DNA of 37,774 nt from a virus: positions 1 through 37,774 of IMG/VR virus record IMGVR_UViG_3300037119_002477; one strand, given 5' to 3'. The translations under genes were made by a program, and so were the position numbers. Positions 15,750-25,164 of the stretch are shown piece by piece (position 1 is the stretch's first letter; each line of letters opens with the position of its first letter). The notes under the pieces are model-generated. The model did not search any database, was not told the DNA's origin, and worked only from the letters and a program-made list of their open reading frames with translations.

Positions 15750-18700
15750 GCACCGGCTTCGCCGCGCGCGCCGGGGTCGTTGAGAGAGCATTCGATCCCG
15801 AAGGCGCAGACTACGATTACGAAGGCGCGAAGGCGGCCGGCATCACGCCGGACGAAACTGGCCATTGGGCCTCGCGCGATCCCAAATCGGGCCTGATCCT
15901 CAAGGGCCGCGGCCACGAGACTTTTGAAAAGACGATGAAGGGCGAGGAGGAGGCGGGCTTCCAGATCGTCAAAAAAGGCGAGCGCTATTATTCCTTTCCG
16001 AAGGACCAGGCCGCCGCCGCTCCCGCCGCCGATGATGAGGAACCGCTGCCCGAGCTCGCCGGCCGCAGAGGCACGACCCGCGCTGATTTTGAAACCGTCT
16101 CGAGCCGCATCGCGCAAGGCGAATCGTTCGATGAGGCGGCGACCGGCTTTCGTTTGTTTCATCCCGAAGTCAGGGAAAAGCGCATGCGGGAACGCGCCGC
16201 CAGCGATACTCAGACGCTCGGCCTGTTTCGCGCCAGCGCGGCGCAGCAGGAAGCCACCGAGCGCGTCATGGCCGACGACAATTTGCGCGCGGATTATTTC
16301 AATACGTTGATCCGCAAGGCCGAGGAGCAGTTCGGCGTCAAGCTCGAGAACCCGACGCGCGGCGGCTACGGTACGGAGGCGCGGAAACTCTACATGGAAA
16401 TGAGCCGCCAGCGCCGGGCGGCGATGCTGCGCGGCGACAAGATCGAAGGCGATCTGCCGCTCGTGCCGGAATTGCGCGAGCAGATCTTCAATCGGGAATT
16501 AAACAAGGCGATCGAAAGCCGGCCGGAGCTCGGCGACCTGGCGGCCGAGGTTCAGATCCAGATGAACCCGCATTTGCAGCGGCGCGCCAGGGAGCAGGAG
16601 CTCGAGCTTCGCCAGGCCGAGGCGGGGCCGATCAAGAGCATGGCGGTCGGGCTTGGCGCGGGAATCTGGACCACGATGCGCGATCCGGTCGAGGGGCCGC
16701 TCAACGCCGTCGTCACCGTCGCCACCGGCGGCGCGTCGCCCGGCGTCCGCATGTTGAGCGCGATCGTCGGCGAAGGGCTGACCAATGTCGGCATCACAGC
16801 CCTGACCTTGCCGCAGATCATCGAGCGCCGAAATGTTTCCGGCATCAAAGCGCCCGGCGGCGGGGCCGAGGTGGCGATGGAACTCGTCACCGCTTTTTTA
16901 ATCGGCGGCTCGATCGGCGGCGCGGTCCAGGGTGTGCGCGAAATGTTCGGGACCGCCGTCCGTTCGATGGCGCTCCCGGCCAATGTCCAGGCGGACATTG
17001 AGGCGAGCATCGCCGGGATTGTGCGCAACGTCGCCGGCGAGGGCCTGCCGCCGGATCTGCACACCGTGGCGCGGTCGCTGTCGCCGGTCCTGGACGAAGG
17101 AACCCAAAAGGAATTGGCGGCGATCCTGCGCACGCTCGAGATCGAGCAGGCGGCCGAAGCGCCGCCGGGCGTCAACCCGCAAACGCACGACATCACGCTG
17201 GGCGCCGCGGTGCGGCACGCCGAGGATCCCGAGGCGACGATCGCGCCGGCGCCGCTGCCGCGGCCGGCGGATTGGGCGGCCGACGACGCGGAAGTGCGCG
17301 CCGCCATCCCGCCCAATGCGACGCTCGAGCAAGCGCTCGCGCCGCTCATCGCCGACGGCCGCCTGGCCTATCTCGCCGCCACCAGCCGGTCGCTGGAGCT
17401 CGAAGCGCTCGGTCGCATCGCCCTGATGGACGAGCGCGCGGCGGCCTTTGCGGTCAATGGGCAAGTGCCAGTCGACCAGGTGGCGCGCGTCTCGGCCCTG
17501 GTCGGCGCGCCGGAGGATCAAATTCTCGTCCTGCAATCGCTGGCCCGCGATGGCGTCGGGACGCTCGAGCAAGTCTCCGAGCGCGTCGCCGCCGAGCTCG
17601 GCGCGACGAAAATCCGCGACGTGGTGCAGACGCTGCTGCCGACGCCCGAGAGGGTGACCGAGATCGCGCCGGCAGAGCCGTCAGGAGGGCCGCCCGTTGC
17701 GAAGACGGAGGCGGGGACGCCCGGAACACCCGCGGCCGGCGAAGCCACGCCTGGCGCATCCCAGGCGGTTCCAGAGGCATCGGCCACAGCGGCGACGGAA
17801 ATCCCGCCGCCGGTCAAACCGATCCGGAGCGCGGCCGACACGCCAGCGCTGAAAGCCGAGCAACCGGCGCGATCGATCGATGAGCTCTATGTTGTCGCGC
17901 CGACGCATCAGAACGAGCTCGGCATGGTTGGGGCGGAGATTGCCGCGGCGACCGGCGCCCGGTTCAAGAACCCGGGCGTGAAGGAAAAGGAAACCACGCG
18001 CCAAAAAATGGTCCGCAAGGACTATCGATCGACCCAGGAATTAACCGACGTGGTGCGGGCCGGCTTCCTGGTCGACGTGCCGAACCAGGGCGACGCCATC
18101 GTGGCGCGCCTCGCCGCCAAATACCCGATTCTCGATGAGGGCTGGAATTTCACCGCGGAGGGATATTTCGACCGCAAGGTGCTGGTGCAATTCGATGACG
18201 GGACGATCGGCGAAATCCAGATTTGGGAGCCGAACCTGTTCAACGCCAAAACCAAGCAGGGCGGCCACGACATGTATACCGAGTCGCGCGCGCTGCCCTT
18301 GGATAATCCGCGCCGGATCTCGCTCGATGAGCAAATGCGAGCGCTCTATGGCGGGGCGCTGGCGAAAGCGACGCCGGAATTTCAGGCGATGATGGATCAG
18401 GGCCGCATGTTGTCGCCGGGCGGCGTTTCCACTGGTTCATCGATCGGCACCGTCACCGCGGGAAACCGCGCGGCGAACGTCTCGACGGTCAGCCAACGGC
18501 CGGACTCGCAGACTTCCACCGGATCGACGGCCTTGGGATCTTCGCCCGGCCTCAGAATGAATGCAGAGGCGTCGGAGCCAATTACGGCCGCGCGCCCTTC
18601 CCAATCAACCAGTTTCACGGAAACCTCCGTTTCTAATCTAGATACGGTTGCCGCTTCTGTCGAGACGCCGGAGGCGCGGCAGGCGGTCGCACGCGTCGAC

Positions 18701-20149
18701 GCGGTCAACCAGCTCAAGGAAGTGCCAGCCTATACGCCGGAAACCGCGCCGCCGCCATCGCCCGGCGAAATGGCCGGCGTGTTCATGTTCGATCCGGCCA
18801 AGCTCAAAGTCGACGCCCAGCGCTTCCAGTTCAAGGAGGAAAGCGACGCCGAAGGGGTGAGCACCCGCCTGCGCGGCGTCACCAAATGGGATCCGGCCAA
18901 GGCCGGGCAATTGATCGTTTGGGAAGCCAAGGACGGGACGCTCTATGTCGCGGACGGCCACCAGCGCACCGGCCTGGCGCGGCGCCTGCAACGCGAGGGC
19001 AAGGTCGGCGACATCGAAATGACCGGCGCGCTCTATCGCGAAACCGACGGCTATTCCCCCGGCGACGTCAAGGCGCTGGCGGCTTTGGTCAATATCTCGC
19101 AAGGCACCGGCTCGGCCCTCGACATCGCCCATGTGCTGCGCAAGCGCCCGGGGGCGCTGGACGAGTCGGTTCCGCTGACCGCCGGCGCCGCCCGCCAGGG
19201 CGCGAACCTGGCCAAGCTCGAGGACGAGCCGTTCCGCATGATCGTCAACAAGGTCATTCCGGAACATTATGGCGCGATCGTCGGCGAGCTCTTGCCGGGC
19301 GACGCGGCCCGCCAGGCCGACGCGATCAAGCAGATCGCCTCGCTCGAGCCGCGCAACGTCAATGAAGCGACCTATCTGGTGCAGCGCGTGCGCGAGTCGG
19401 AAATGCAGCGCGCCGCCGACGCCAGCCAAATGACGTTTCTGGACGATACGCCGGGATCGACGGTCGGCGAGGAAATGCGGATCTTCAACAAGGTCAAGGG
19501 AGAATTGGAAAAGGATAAGACCCTGTTCAAGCGCGTGCTTGCCAATGCCGGACGGATTGAGGAAACAGGGTCGACCATCGCCCGCCCCGAAGCCGAAACC
19601 ATGCTGACCGAATCGGCGCTCGCGGCGAAACTGTTGGAGTCAGGCTTCACGTCGGGGCCGGTGCGCGAGGCGATCAAGGAGGCCGCGACCAATGTCAAAG
19701 CAGGCAACCAAACCCTCGCCGGAGCAACGCGCGACGTTCTCGGGGTTGTCCGACGAGAGGCTGAAACAAATGTTCCGGGAGGGCGCGGCCCTGGCGGAGG
19801 CGTTCAAACGCCTGGATCAGCGCTTACAGAACCCACCGCAGCCGGCGAGCAAACGCTCATCCCCGGCGTCGAACCCGTCACCAACCAAGACCGCATAGCC
19901 GCCCGCGCCGCCGAGCCGATGCGGGGCGGCGCCGAGCCGCTGCCCGCCGGCGGGCTCGATGATTATGACGCGATCAACCAGACCAACCTGTTTGATACGG
20001 GCAAGCCCTTCGAGACCAACGACCTCGCGCAAGCGAAGCCGGTCGCGGCGCCCGACGGCACGGTGCGGCTGTCGACGCCGGAGGACGTCAAGGCCGAGCT
20101 CGAGCGGCCGGCGCACCTCACCGACGTCGTGAAATCCTGCAAGGAGTAG
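15746..20149 (+). CDS. Giant internal virion polyvalent protein: RelA/SpoT-like and ddrB/ParB-like domains
   Basis: A 1467-residue protein. Residues 1-290 are charged and helical. Residues about 298-395 are a long hydrophobic, Gly/Ala-rich stretch suited to membrane passage. Residues 712-886 resemble a RelA/SpoT-type nucleotidyltransferase fold: ELTDVVRAGFLVD, EGYFDRKVLVQF, then GEIQIWEP and GHDMYTESRAL, the usual order of that family's landmarks. Residues about 993-1320 look like the ddrB-type ParB/sulfiredoxin-fold domain, with QRFQFK, KWDPAKAG and VADGHQRTGLA (DGHQR at 1070-1074). Linkers are Pro/Ser/Thr-rich. Such multidomain proteins are known as polyvalent proteins, injected with phage or plasmid DNA to deal with host defences. 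Whether the RelA/SpoT-like domain is active is unknown. The protein replaces T7 gp16 in gene order. Confidence 0.75.
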   Translation: MSTGFAARAGVVERAFDPEGADYDYEGAKAAGITPDETGHWASRDPKSGLILKGRGHETFEKTMKGEEEAGFQIVKKGERYYSFPKDQAAAAPAADDEEPLPELAGRRGTTRADFETVSSRIAQGESFDEAATGFRLFHPEVREKRMRERAASDTQTLGLFRASAAQQEATERVMADDNLRADYFNTLIRKAEEQFGVKLENPTRGGYGTEARKLYMEMSRQRRAAMLRGDKIEGDLPLVPELREQIFNRELNKAIESRPELGDLAAEVQIQMNPHLQRRAREQELELRQAEAGPIKSMAVGLGAGIWTTMRDPVEGPLNAVVTVATGGASPGVRMLSAIVGEGLTNVGITALTLPQIIERRNVSGIKAPGGGAEVAMELVTAFLIGGSIGGAVQGVREMFGTAVRSMALPANVQADIEASIAGIVRNVAGEGLPPDLHTVARSLSPVLDEGTQKELAAILRTLEIEQAAEAPPGVNPQTHDITLGAAVRHAEDPEATIAPAPLPRPADWAADDAEVRAAIPPNATLEQALAPLIADGRLAYLAATSRSLELEALGRIALMDERAAAFAVNGQVPVDQVARVSALVGAPEDQILVLQSLARDGVGTLEQVSERVAAELGATKIRDVVQTLLPTPERVTEIAPAEPSGGPPVAKTEAGTPGTPAAGEATPGASQAVPEASATAATEIPPPVKPIRSAADTPALKAEQPARSIDELYVVAPTHQNELGMVGAEIAAATGARFKNPGVKEKETTRQKMVRKDYRSTQELTDVVRAGFLVDVPNQGDAIVARLAAKYPILDEGWNFTAEGYFDRKVLVQFDDGTIGEIQIWEPNLFNAKTKQGGHDMYTESRALPLDNPRRISLDEQMRALYGGALAKATPEFQAMMDQGRMLSPGGVSTGSSIGTVTAGNRAANVSTVSQRPDSQTSTGSTALGSSPGLRMNAEASEPITAARPSQSTSFTETSVSNLDTVAASVETPEARQAVARVDAVNQLKEVPAYTPETAPPPSPGEMAGVFMFDPAKLKVDAQRFQFKEESDAEGVSTRLRGVTKWDPAKAGQLIVWEAKDGTLYVADGHQRTGLARRLQREGKVGDIEMTGALYRETDGYSPGDVKALAALVNISQGTGSALDIAHVLRKRPGALDESVPLTAGAARQGANLAKLEDEPFRMIVNKVIPEHYGAIVGELLPGDAARQADAIKQIASLEPRNVNEATYLVQRVRESEMQRAADASQMTFLDDTPGSTVGEEMRIFNKVKGELEKDKTLFKRVLANAGRIEETGSTIARPEAETMLTESALAAKLLESGFTSGPVREAIKEAATNVKAGNQTLAGATRDVLGVVRREAETNVPGGRGPGGGVQTPGSALTEPTAAGEQTLIPGVEPVTNQDRIAARAAEPMRGGAEPLPAGGLDDYDAINQTNLFDTGKPFETNDLAQAKPVAAPDGTVRLSTPEDVKAELERPAHLTDVVKSCKE
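19692..19898 (+). CDS. Possible overprinted small gene inside the polyvalent protein gene
   Basis: A 68-codon frame lies in a different plus-strand frame within the giant gene. A perfect AAGGAGG (19676-19682) stands nine bases before its ATG. Third positions in this frame are mostly G/C, as in real genes here. The main frame over 19740-19850 is unusually poor in third-position G/C and encodes a Gly/Pro/Thr-rich linker. The product has one convincing helical part (LSDERLKQMFREGAALAEAFKRLDQRL) and a Pro/Ser-rich tail. I do not recognise a family. It could be a nested virion or regulatory peptide, or chance in a linker region. Confidence 0.4.
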   Translation: MSKQATKPSPEQRATFSGLSDERLKQMFREGAALAEAFKRLDQRLQNPPQPASKRSSPASNPSPTKTA

Positions 20150-20155
20150 CCCATC

Positions 20156-22780
20156 ATGGCGTTTGCCGACTGCATCGCCAACCTGGTCGCCGCCCAGGAA
20201 ATCACCCGGGCCGAAGCGCGGCGCCTGGTCGAAGCCTATGACGAGCTCGCGCGCGAGGCGCAACTCGCCGGTCACGCCGATCCGCGCGGCGCCGCCCGCA
20301 GCCAGTTGGCGCTCAACATCACGGCCGAAGGCGAGGAACAGAAACGCATCGCCCATCTGGCCGACGCGGCGCGGCACCGGATCCTGACGGACATTGCCGG
20401 CTATCGCGTCGGCGCCACCGGCGCGCCGATCGCCGCCCCGCCGTCGGGCGCCGCGGCGGCCGGAGTTCCCCCAGGCGCTGCCGGACCGCCCGCCGCGCCA
20501 GGCGGCACGCCGGGCGTGGTCGCAGCCCCAGGGCCAGCCGGCGGCATCACCCCGCCGGGCGTGCCTGACATCATGGAAGCGTCGATCCGTTTGCTCGAAC
20601 ATTACGGCTTCACCGGCTATAGTTCGGTCGAGGGCCGCTTCAAGGCGATCGTCGGATCCGTGCAAGCCAAGCTCGAGCAGGCGCTGACCCTGTTCGATCG
20701 CTCGGCGCTCGCCGGCACGCGGCGCGAACGGCCCCTGATGCAGGACGTGGTGCGCTCGCTGTTCGGCGAAAATGTTTCCGACATCCGGGCGCAGACGCTC
20801 GCGAAGCAATTCGAGACGGCGTTCGAGGATCTGCGCCTGCGCGCCAACGCGGCCGGCATGTCGATCGGCAAGCTCACCGGCTTCGGCCTGCCGCAAAGCC
20901 ACGATCCGGCGGCGATCATCTCGGCCGGGCGCGATCAGTGGAAACAATTCATCACGCCCCTGCTCGATCGCCAGCGCATGCGCGACCCGCTGACCGGCGC
21001 CGTCATGTCGGACACGCGGCTGTCGGCCGCGCTCGACGTCGCCTACAAGCGCATCGTTTCTGATGGCTCCTATGGCGTCGCGCCGTCGATCGCGACGCAA
21101 GGCCAAGGCCCGTTGTGGAAACAGCGCGCGGAACATCGCTTTTTACATTTTAAAGACGCCGATTCCTGGATGCAGTACGCGACCGCGTTCGCGCAGCCGG
21201 ATCCGTTTGCGACGGCGATGCTGCATGTCAAGGGCATGGCGCGCGACATCGCGGCGATGGAAATACTCGGGCCGAATCCCGACGCGACGATCCACTGGCT
21301 CAAAGGCGTGATCGAAGCCGAGCGCGCCAAATTCCTCGCCGGCGAAACCTCACTCTATCGCGCGAGCTCGACCAACCAGGCGTTCGACAAGGCCGGCCTG
21401 GCGGATTGGCGGCTCGATTCGCTCTGGTCGCAAATCAGCGGCGGCGAAATTGTGTCGGGAAAAGTCGCCATGGGGTTCGCCACGGTGCGCAATCTCATCA
21501 CTTCGGCGGCGCTCGGCTCGACTGCGATCAGCGCGATCGCGACGGATCCGGCGATCGGCAATATCGCCAAGCGATTGTCCGGCATGCCGACGCGCTTCTG
21601 GGTGACGGAAATGGTGCGAACGGTATTCGGCGGCCTATCGCGGCCCGAAGCCATCCGCGCCGGCCTGGTGCTCGAGGACGCCTTGCACCTCGTCGGCGAG
21701 GAAGCCCGGTTCGCCGGCACGCAAGGCGGCGCCACCTGGGCGCGCTGGGCGTCCGATCGGGTGCTGACCTGGTCCGGCCTGACGCCCTGGACGCAGGCCC
21801 GCAAGCATATTTTTGGCACAGATTTTCAGGGGTTCATGGCGGACCAGGCGCAAAAGACCTGGGCCGATCTGCCGCCGCTGATCAAGCGCACCATGAACGG
21901 CTATGGGATTTCGCCGGCGGATTGGGACGCGATGCGCGCCGCGCCGCTCTATACCGTCGGCGGTTCCGCCGGGCTGTTGCGGCCGGCCGAAATCGAGCGC
22001 GTCGCCGGGCGCGAGGTCGCCGAGCGCTATCTTGAAATGATCCTGTCCGAAACCGAGCGGGCCGTCCCGTCCGGCACCAAGCGCAGCAAGGCGCTGATGG
22101 CGGTCGGCGGTCGCGGTACGATCATGGGCGAAGTGGCGCAGGGCGCCTTACAGTTCAAAGCCTTTGGCCTGTCGATGATGACGTTGCAGCTCGAGGCGAT
22201 CCGCCAGGAGCTCGGCCGCGGCGCGGTCCAGGGCGCGGCCTATATCGGGGCGCTGGCGATCTCGACCACGCTCGGCGGCGCCATCGCGGTGCAGCTCCGC
22301 GACATGATTGCCGGCAAGGATCCGCAGGACGTCTCGGATCCAAAATTCTGGTTGAAGGCGGCGCAGACCGGCGGCGGCTTTGGCATCTTTGGCGACTTCC
22401 TGTTCGCCGACGCCAACCGATTGGGCTATTCGATCGGCGAAACCCTGATGGGGCCGACGATCAATTTCGTCAACGACATCGCGAAAATCCCGCTTGGCGC
22501 TTTTCAGAAGCTGGCGGACGACGAAGAGACGTCGGTGATGAAACAGACGATCGCCGCGTTCCGGCGCTACACGCCAGGGGCGTCCCTCTGGTATCTGCGC
22601 GCCGGCTGGAACCGCGTCATCATGGATCAACTGGAATATTTGACGGATCCGCAGGCCCACAAGGCGATGCGGCGGCGCGAGAAGCGATTGCAAAGCACGA
22701 CCGGCCAGGAGTTTTTCTGGCGGCCTGGCCAGGTCGCGCCGGGCCGCGCGCCGGATCTCGGGGCGGCCTGGCCGCAATGA
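20156..22780 (+). CDS. Internal virion protein (podovirus core protein family)
   Basis: An 874-residue protein. Residues 1-90 are helical and charged; residues about 85-140 are a Pro/Ala/Gly linker. The large C-terminal part contains a segment common in podovirus core proteins (HRFLHFKDADSWMQYATAF...MLHVKGMARDIAAMEILGPNP). Hydrophobic stretches near residues 440-465 and 695-720 could insert in membranes. The last residues are basic (HKAMRRREKRLQS). It follows the polyvalent protein and precedes the fibres, so it completes the ejected core. AAGGAG in the end of the upstream gene serves as the ribosome site. A muralytic motif was not found, so cell-wall cutting during entry is not assigned. Confidence 0.7.
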   Translation: MAFADCIANLVAAQEITRAEARRLVEAYDELAREAQLAGHADPRGAARSQLALNITAEGEEQKRIAHLADAARHRILTDIAGYRVGATGAPIAAPPSGAAAAGVPPGAAGPPAAPGGTPGVVAAPGPAGGITPPGVPDIMEASIRLLEHYGFTGYSSVEGRFKAIVGSVQAKLEQALTLFDRSALAGTRRERPLMQDVVRSLFGENVSDIRAQTLAKQFETAFEDLRLRANAAGMSIGKLTGFGLPQSHDPAAIISAGRDQWKQFITPLLDRQRMRDPLTGAVMSDTRLSAALDVAYKRIVSDGSYGVAPSIATQGQGPLWKQRAEHRFLHFKDADSWMQYATAFAQPDPFATAMLHVKGMARDIAAMEILGPNPDATIHWLKGVIEAERAKFLAGETSLYRASSTNQAFDKAGLADWRLDSLWSQISGGEIVSGKVAMGFATVRNLITSAALGSTAISAIATDPAIGNIAKRLSGMPTRFWVTEMVRTVFGGLSRPEAIRAGLVLEDALHLVGEEARFAGTQGGATWARWASDRVLTWSGLTPWTQARKHIFGTDFQGFMADQAQKTWADLPPLIKRTMNGYGISPADWDAMRAAPLYTVGGSAGLLRPAEIERVAGREVAERYLEMILSETERAVPSGTKRSKALMAVGGRGTIMGEVAQGALQFKAFGLSMMTLQLEAIRQELGRGAVQGAAYIGALAISTTLGGAIAVQLRDMIAGKDPQDVSDPKFWLKAAQTGGGFGIFGDFLFADANRLGYSIGETLMGPTINFVNDIAKIPLGAFQKLADDEETSVMKQTIAAFRRYTPGASLWYLRAGWNRVIMDQLEYLTDPQAHKAMRRREKRLQSTTGQEFFWRPGQVAPGRAPDLGAAWPQ

Positions 22781-22842
22781 CGGCTTGACCAACGCCGGCC
22801 TGGCGCATGCTGCGCGCCAGTTTCGCCGGAGAGTTTTCTGCG

Positions 22843-25164
22843 ATGGGCAGCACCTATCCGATTCCGCGCCAGGTTCGCCGCACGGAGTATCTGGCGACGG
22901 ACGGCCAGACCTTGTTCGGGCCGGCGAATTTTAAGGCGTTCGATCTGCTCGACGTCGGGGTTTATCGCAAGGCGGTCGGCGCCGACGTGTTCACCCGGCA
23001 AAATGGTTTGCCGGGCGTCGTCATCACGCTTGCCGCCGCGGCGCCGGCGGCGCCGAGCGTCACCTTTACGCCCGGCCTGACGGCGGGCGAAGAAGTGCGC
23101 GTCCAGGGCGAGCGCCTGCATGAGCGGCAATTCGACGTCACGCGCGCCGGCGTCATCGCCTCGGCCTCGCTCGAGGACGAGCTTGATAAGCAAACCGTCA
23201 TCCTGCAGGAGCTCCGCCGCGATTGTAATGAGTTCGGCGGGCTCGAGGATTTGCTCGAGGAAGTGCTCGAGGCGATCGAGGACGCTGCGGTCGGCATTCC
23301 GGCGGACGATTCCGTCACCAATCAAAAGCTGCGCGACTCGGTCGGGCTCTCGGTCATTGGCCGCGCGGTCAATTCAACCGGCGATCCGGCCGACATTGTC
23401 GCCGCGACCGACGGCGACGTGTTGCAGCGCGTCGGGACGCAATTGAAATTCGCGCCGCCGGTGAGCGGCGCCGTGAGCTCGACCTTGTTCGCCGCGCGCG
23501 CGATCGTCGCCGCCGCGACCATTCCGGCGCCCGTCCTGGCGATCAACACCGCGGGCTACTATGTCGCCGGCGACGGCGGCCAGGCGCTTTACAAGCGCGT
23601 CGGCGCGGATCCTGGCCACGCCGGCAAAGTGCAATCGGCGGATGGCGCCTGGTGGGAAATCGCGCCGGACACCATCGGCGTCAATTTCCGCCAGTTCGGC
23701 GCCAAGGGCGACAGCGTCACTGATGATCGCGCCGCTTGTCAGAGCTGCATCGATTTTGCGCAGCCGCGCAATCTCACGATCATCATTCCGGACGGCGGGT
23801 TCGCGCTCGGCGAAGTCACCACCCCTCTCAATTATTGCTTGAAGCTCAACGGCTGGTCGCATGTGCGCGGCGTCGGCATCGGCTCGCGCCTCATTCCAAT
23901 GGCCGGCGTCAGCGCGACGACGTCGTGCATCTGGCTTGAGCCGCAGGGCGGCGTCTCGCTGTTTGAGTGCGGCGATTTCCAGATTGTCGGCGGTCATGGC
24001 GGCGCGGTGCAGCGCCAGGGCGAGCATGGCATTCTGATTGACACGCGCACCACCGGCAACACGCTGCAAAAACCGATCTTGGAAAATCTCAACATCGGGC
24101 AGGGCTATCACGACGCGACGTCGCCGACGCTGCCCCGCGCGGGCCACGCGATCTTTCACTACAATGATCAAAGCAAGAATCCGGAAGGCGGCATGTTCGG
24201 CGGATTGATCCGCGATTGCCGCGGGCTCGGCGGCGGCGTGCGCCTCTATCAAACCGGCGATCAAAACATCATTCAGAATTGCATCATGTATGGCGAGAAC
24301 AACGACACGATCGGCTACAAGTCGCGCGGCGTGTGGGTGGAGACCTGCACCTCGGACGGCGGCGCCGGCTTCTTCACGATGGAAAACCTGACCATCGTCA
24401 ACAAGGGCGGCGGGTTCCAGATTGACTATGCCGTGAATTTCGAGGCCGAAGGCGTCTATTGCGAATGCTTCGGCGCCGGCGTCGGCTTGCCCTATACGCG
24501 CACCGTTGACGGCAGCGCCGGCCGCGCGCTGGCAATCGTCAATTCGCTGGGGACGACCATCGGCTCGGGTTACATTCAGGGCTGCCGCTTTGCGCCGCAA
24601 GGCGGCGTCTCGACATTGTTGACGTCTAACCTCTACATCGGCAACGCACAGAATATCGTGGTCGAGGATGACAATTCGTTTTACGCGGCGAAGCCAGGCG
24701 CGTTTGCGGTCGAGCTCGACACCAATTCGTTCCGCTGCAAAGTCGGCGACATCAAAACCATAGACTATTCCGGCGCCGGATTTCGCATCGTCGATAACGG
24801 GACGTTCAACGCCTACAATCAAGTTCTGATCGTGACGCCGTTGTCCGGCTTCGCCAATGTTCCCGGCTTCGCCGAATTGCAGGCGAGGCGAAATGATTCG
24901 GGCTCAGTCAAGCTCGCCGGTCGGCTCGGTCATGCCGGCGCGGGGTCCGGCACCATCTTCGCCACCTTGCAAGCGCGCTGGCGGCCGCCGGAAAACCAGA
25001 CCTTCCCCATCTATGCGGTCGCCGGCGCGGTCATCCCGGCTGGCGTCACCGTCGGGGCGGATGGCAATTGCACCTATTATGGCGCAACGGTGACGCAGTT
25101 GGATGTGAGCAGCATCGAGTTCATGGCAGCGCCGGCGCTCATCTCATTGGTGGCGGAACAATGA
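22843..25164 (+). CDS. Tailspike with pectate-lyase-like beta-helix
   Basis: A 773-residue protein; start chosen at 22843 because GGAGAG lies nine bases upstream, whereas the upstream in-frame ATG (22807) has none. Residues 1-120 form the tail-anchoring domain, resembling the N-terminal domain of T7 gp17-type fibres; it is closely repeated in the next gene. A short coiled coil follows. From about residue 232 comes INTAGYYVAGDGGQALYKR, then NFRQFGAKGDSVTDDRAACQ, the signature start of a pectate-lyase-superfamily right-handed beta-helix, running to about 660. Such trimeric spikes bind or cut surface polysaccharide. The substrate and catalytic residues cannot be told from sequence. The stop overlaps the next start (ATGA). 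Confidence 0.88.
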   Translation: MGSTYPIPRQVRRTEYLATDGQTLFGPANFKAFDLLDVGVYRKAVGADVFTRQNGLPGVVITLAAAAPAAPSVTFTPGLTAGEEVRVQGERLHERQFDVTRAGVIASASLEDELDKQTVILQELRRDCNEFGGLEDLLEEVLEAIEDAAVGIPADDSVTNQKLRDSVGLSVIGRAVNSTGDPADIVAATDGDVLQRVGTQLKFAPPVSGAVSSTLFAARAIVAAATIPAPVLAINTAGYYVAGDGGQALYKRVGADPGHAGKVQSADGAWWEIAPDTIGVNFRQFGAKGDSVTDDRAACQSCIDFAQPRNLTIIIPDGGFALGEVTTPLNYCLKLNGWSHVRGVGIGSRLIPMAGVSATTSCIWLEPQGGVSLFECGDFQIVGGHGGAVQRQGEHGILIDTRTTGNTLQKPILENLNIGQGYHDATSPTLPRAGHAIFHYNDQSKNPEGGMFGGLIRDCRGLGGGVRLYQTGDQNIIQNCIMYGENNDTIGYKSRGVWVETCTSDGGAGFFTMENLTIVNKGGGFQIDYAVNFEAEGVYCECFGAGVGLPYTRTVDGSAGRALAIVNSLGTTIGSGYIQGCRFAPQGGVSTLLTSNLYIGNAQNIVVEDDNSFYAAKPGAFAVELDTNSFRCKVGDIKTIDYSGAGFRIVDNGTFNAYNQVLIVTPLSGFANVPGFAELQARRNDSGSVKLAGRLGHAGAGSGTIFATLQARWRPPENQTFPIYAVAGAVIPAGVTVGADGNCTYYGATVTQLDVSSIEFMAAPALISLVAEQ

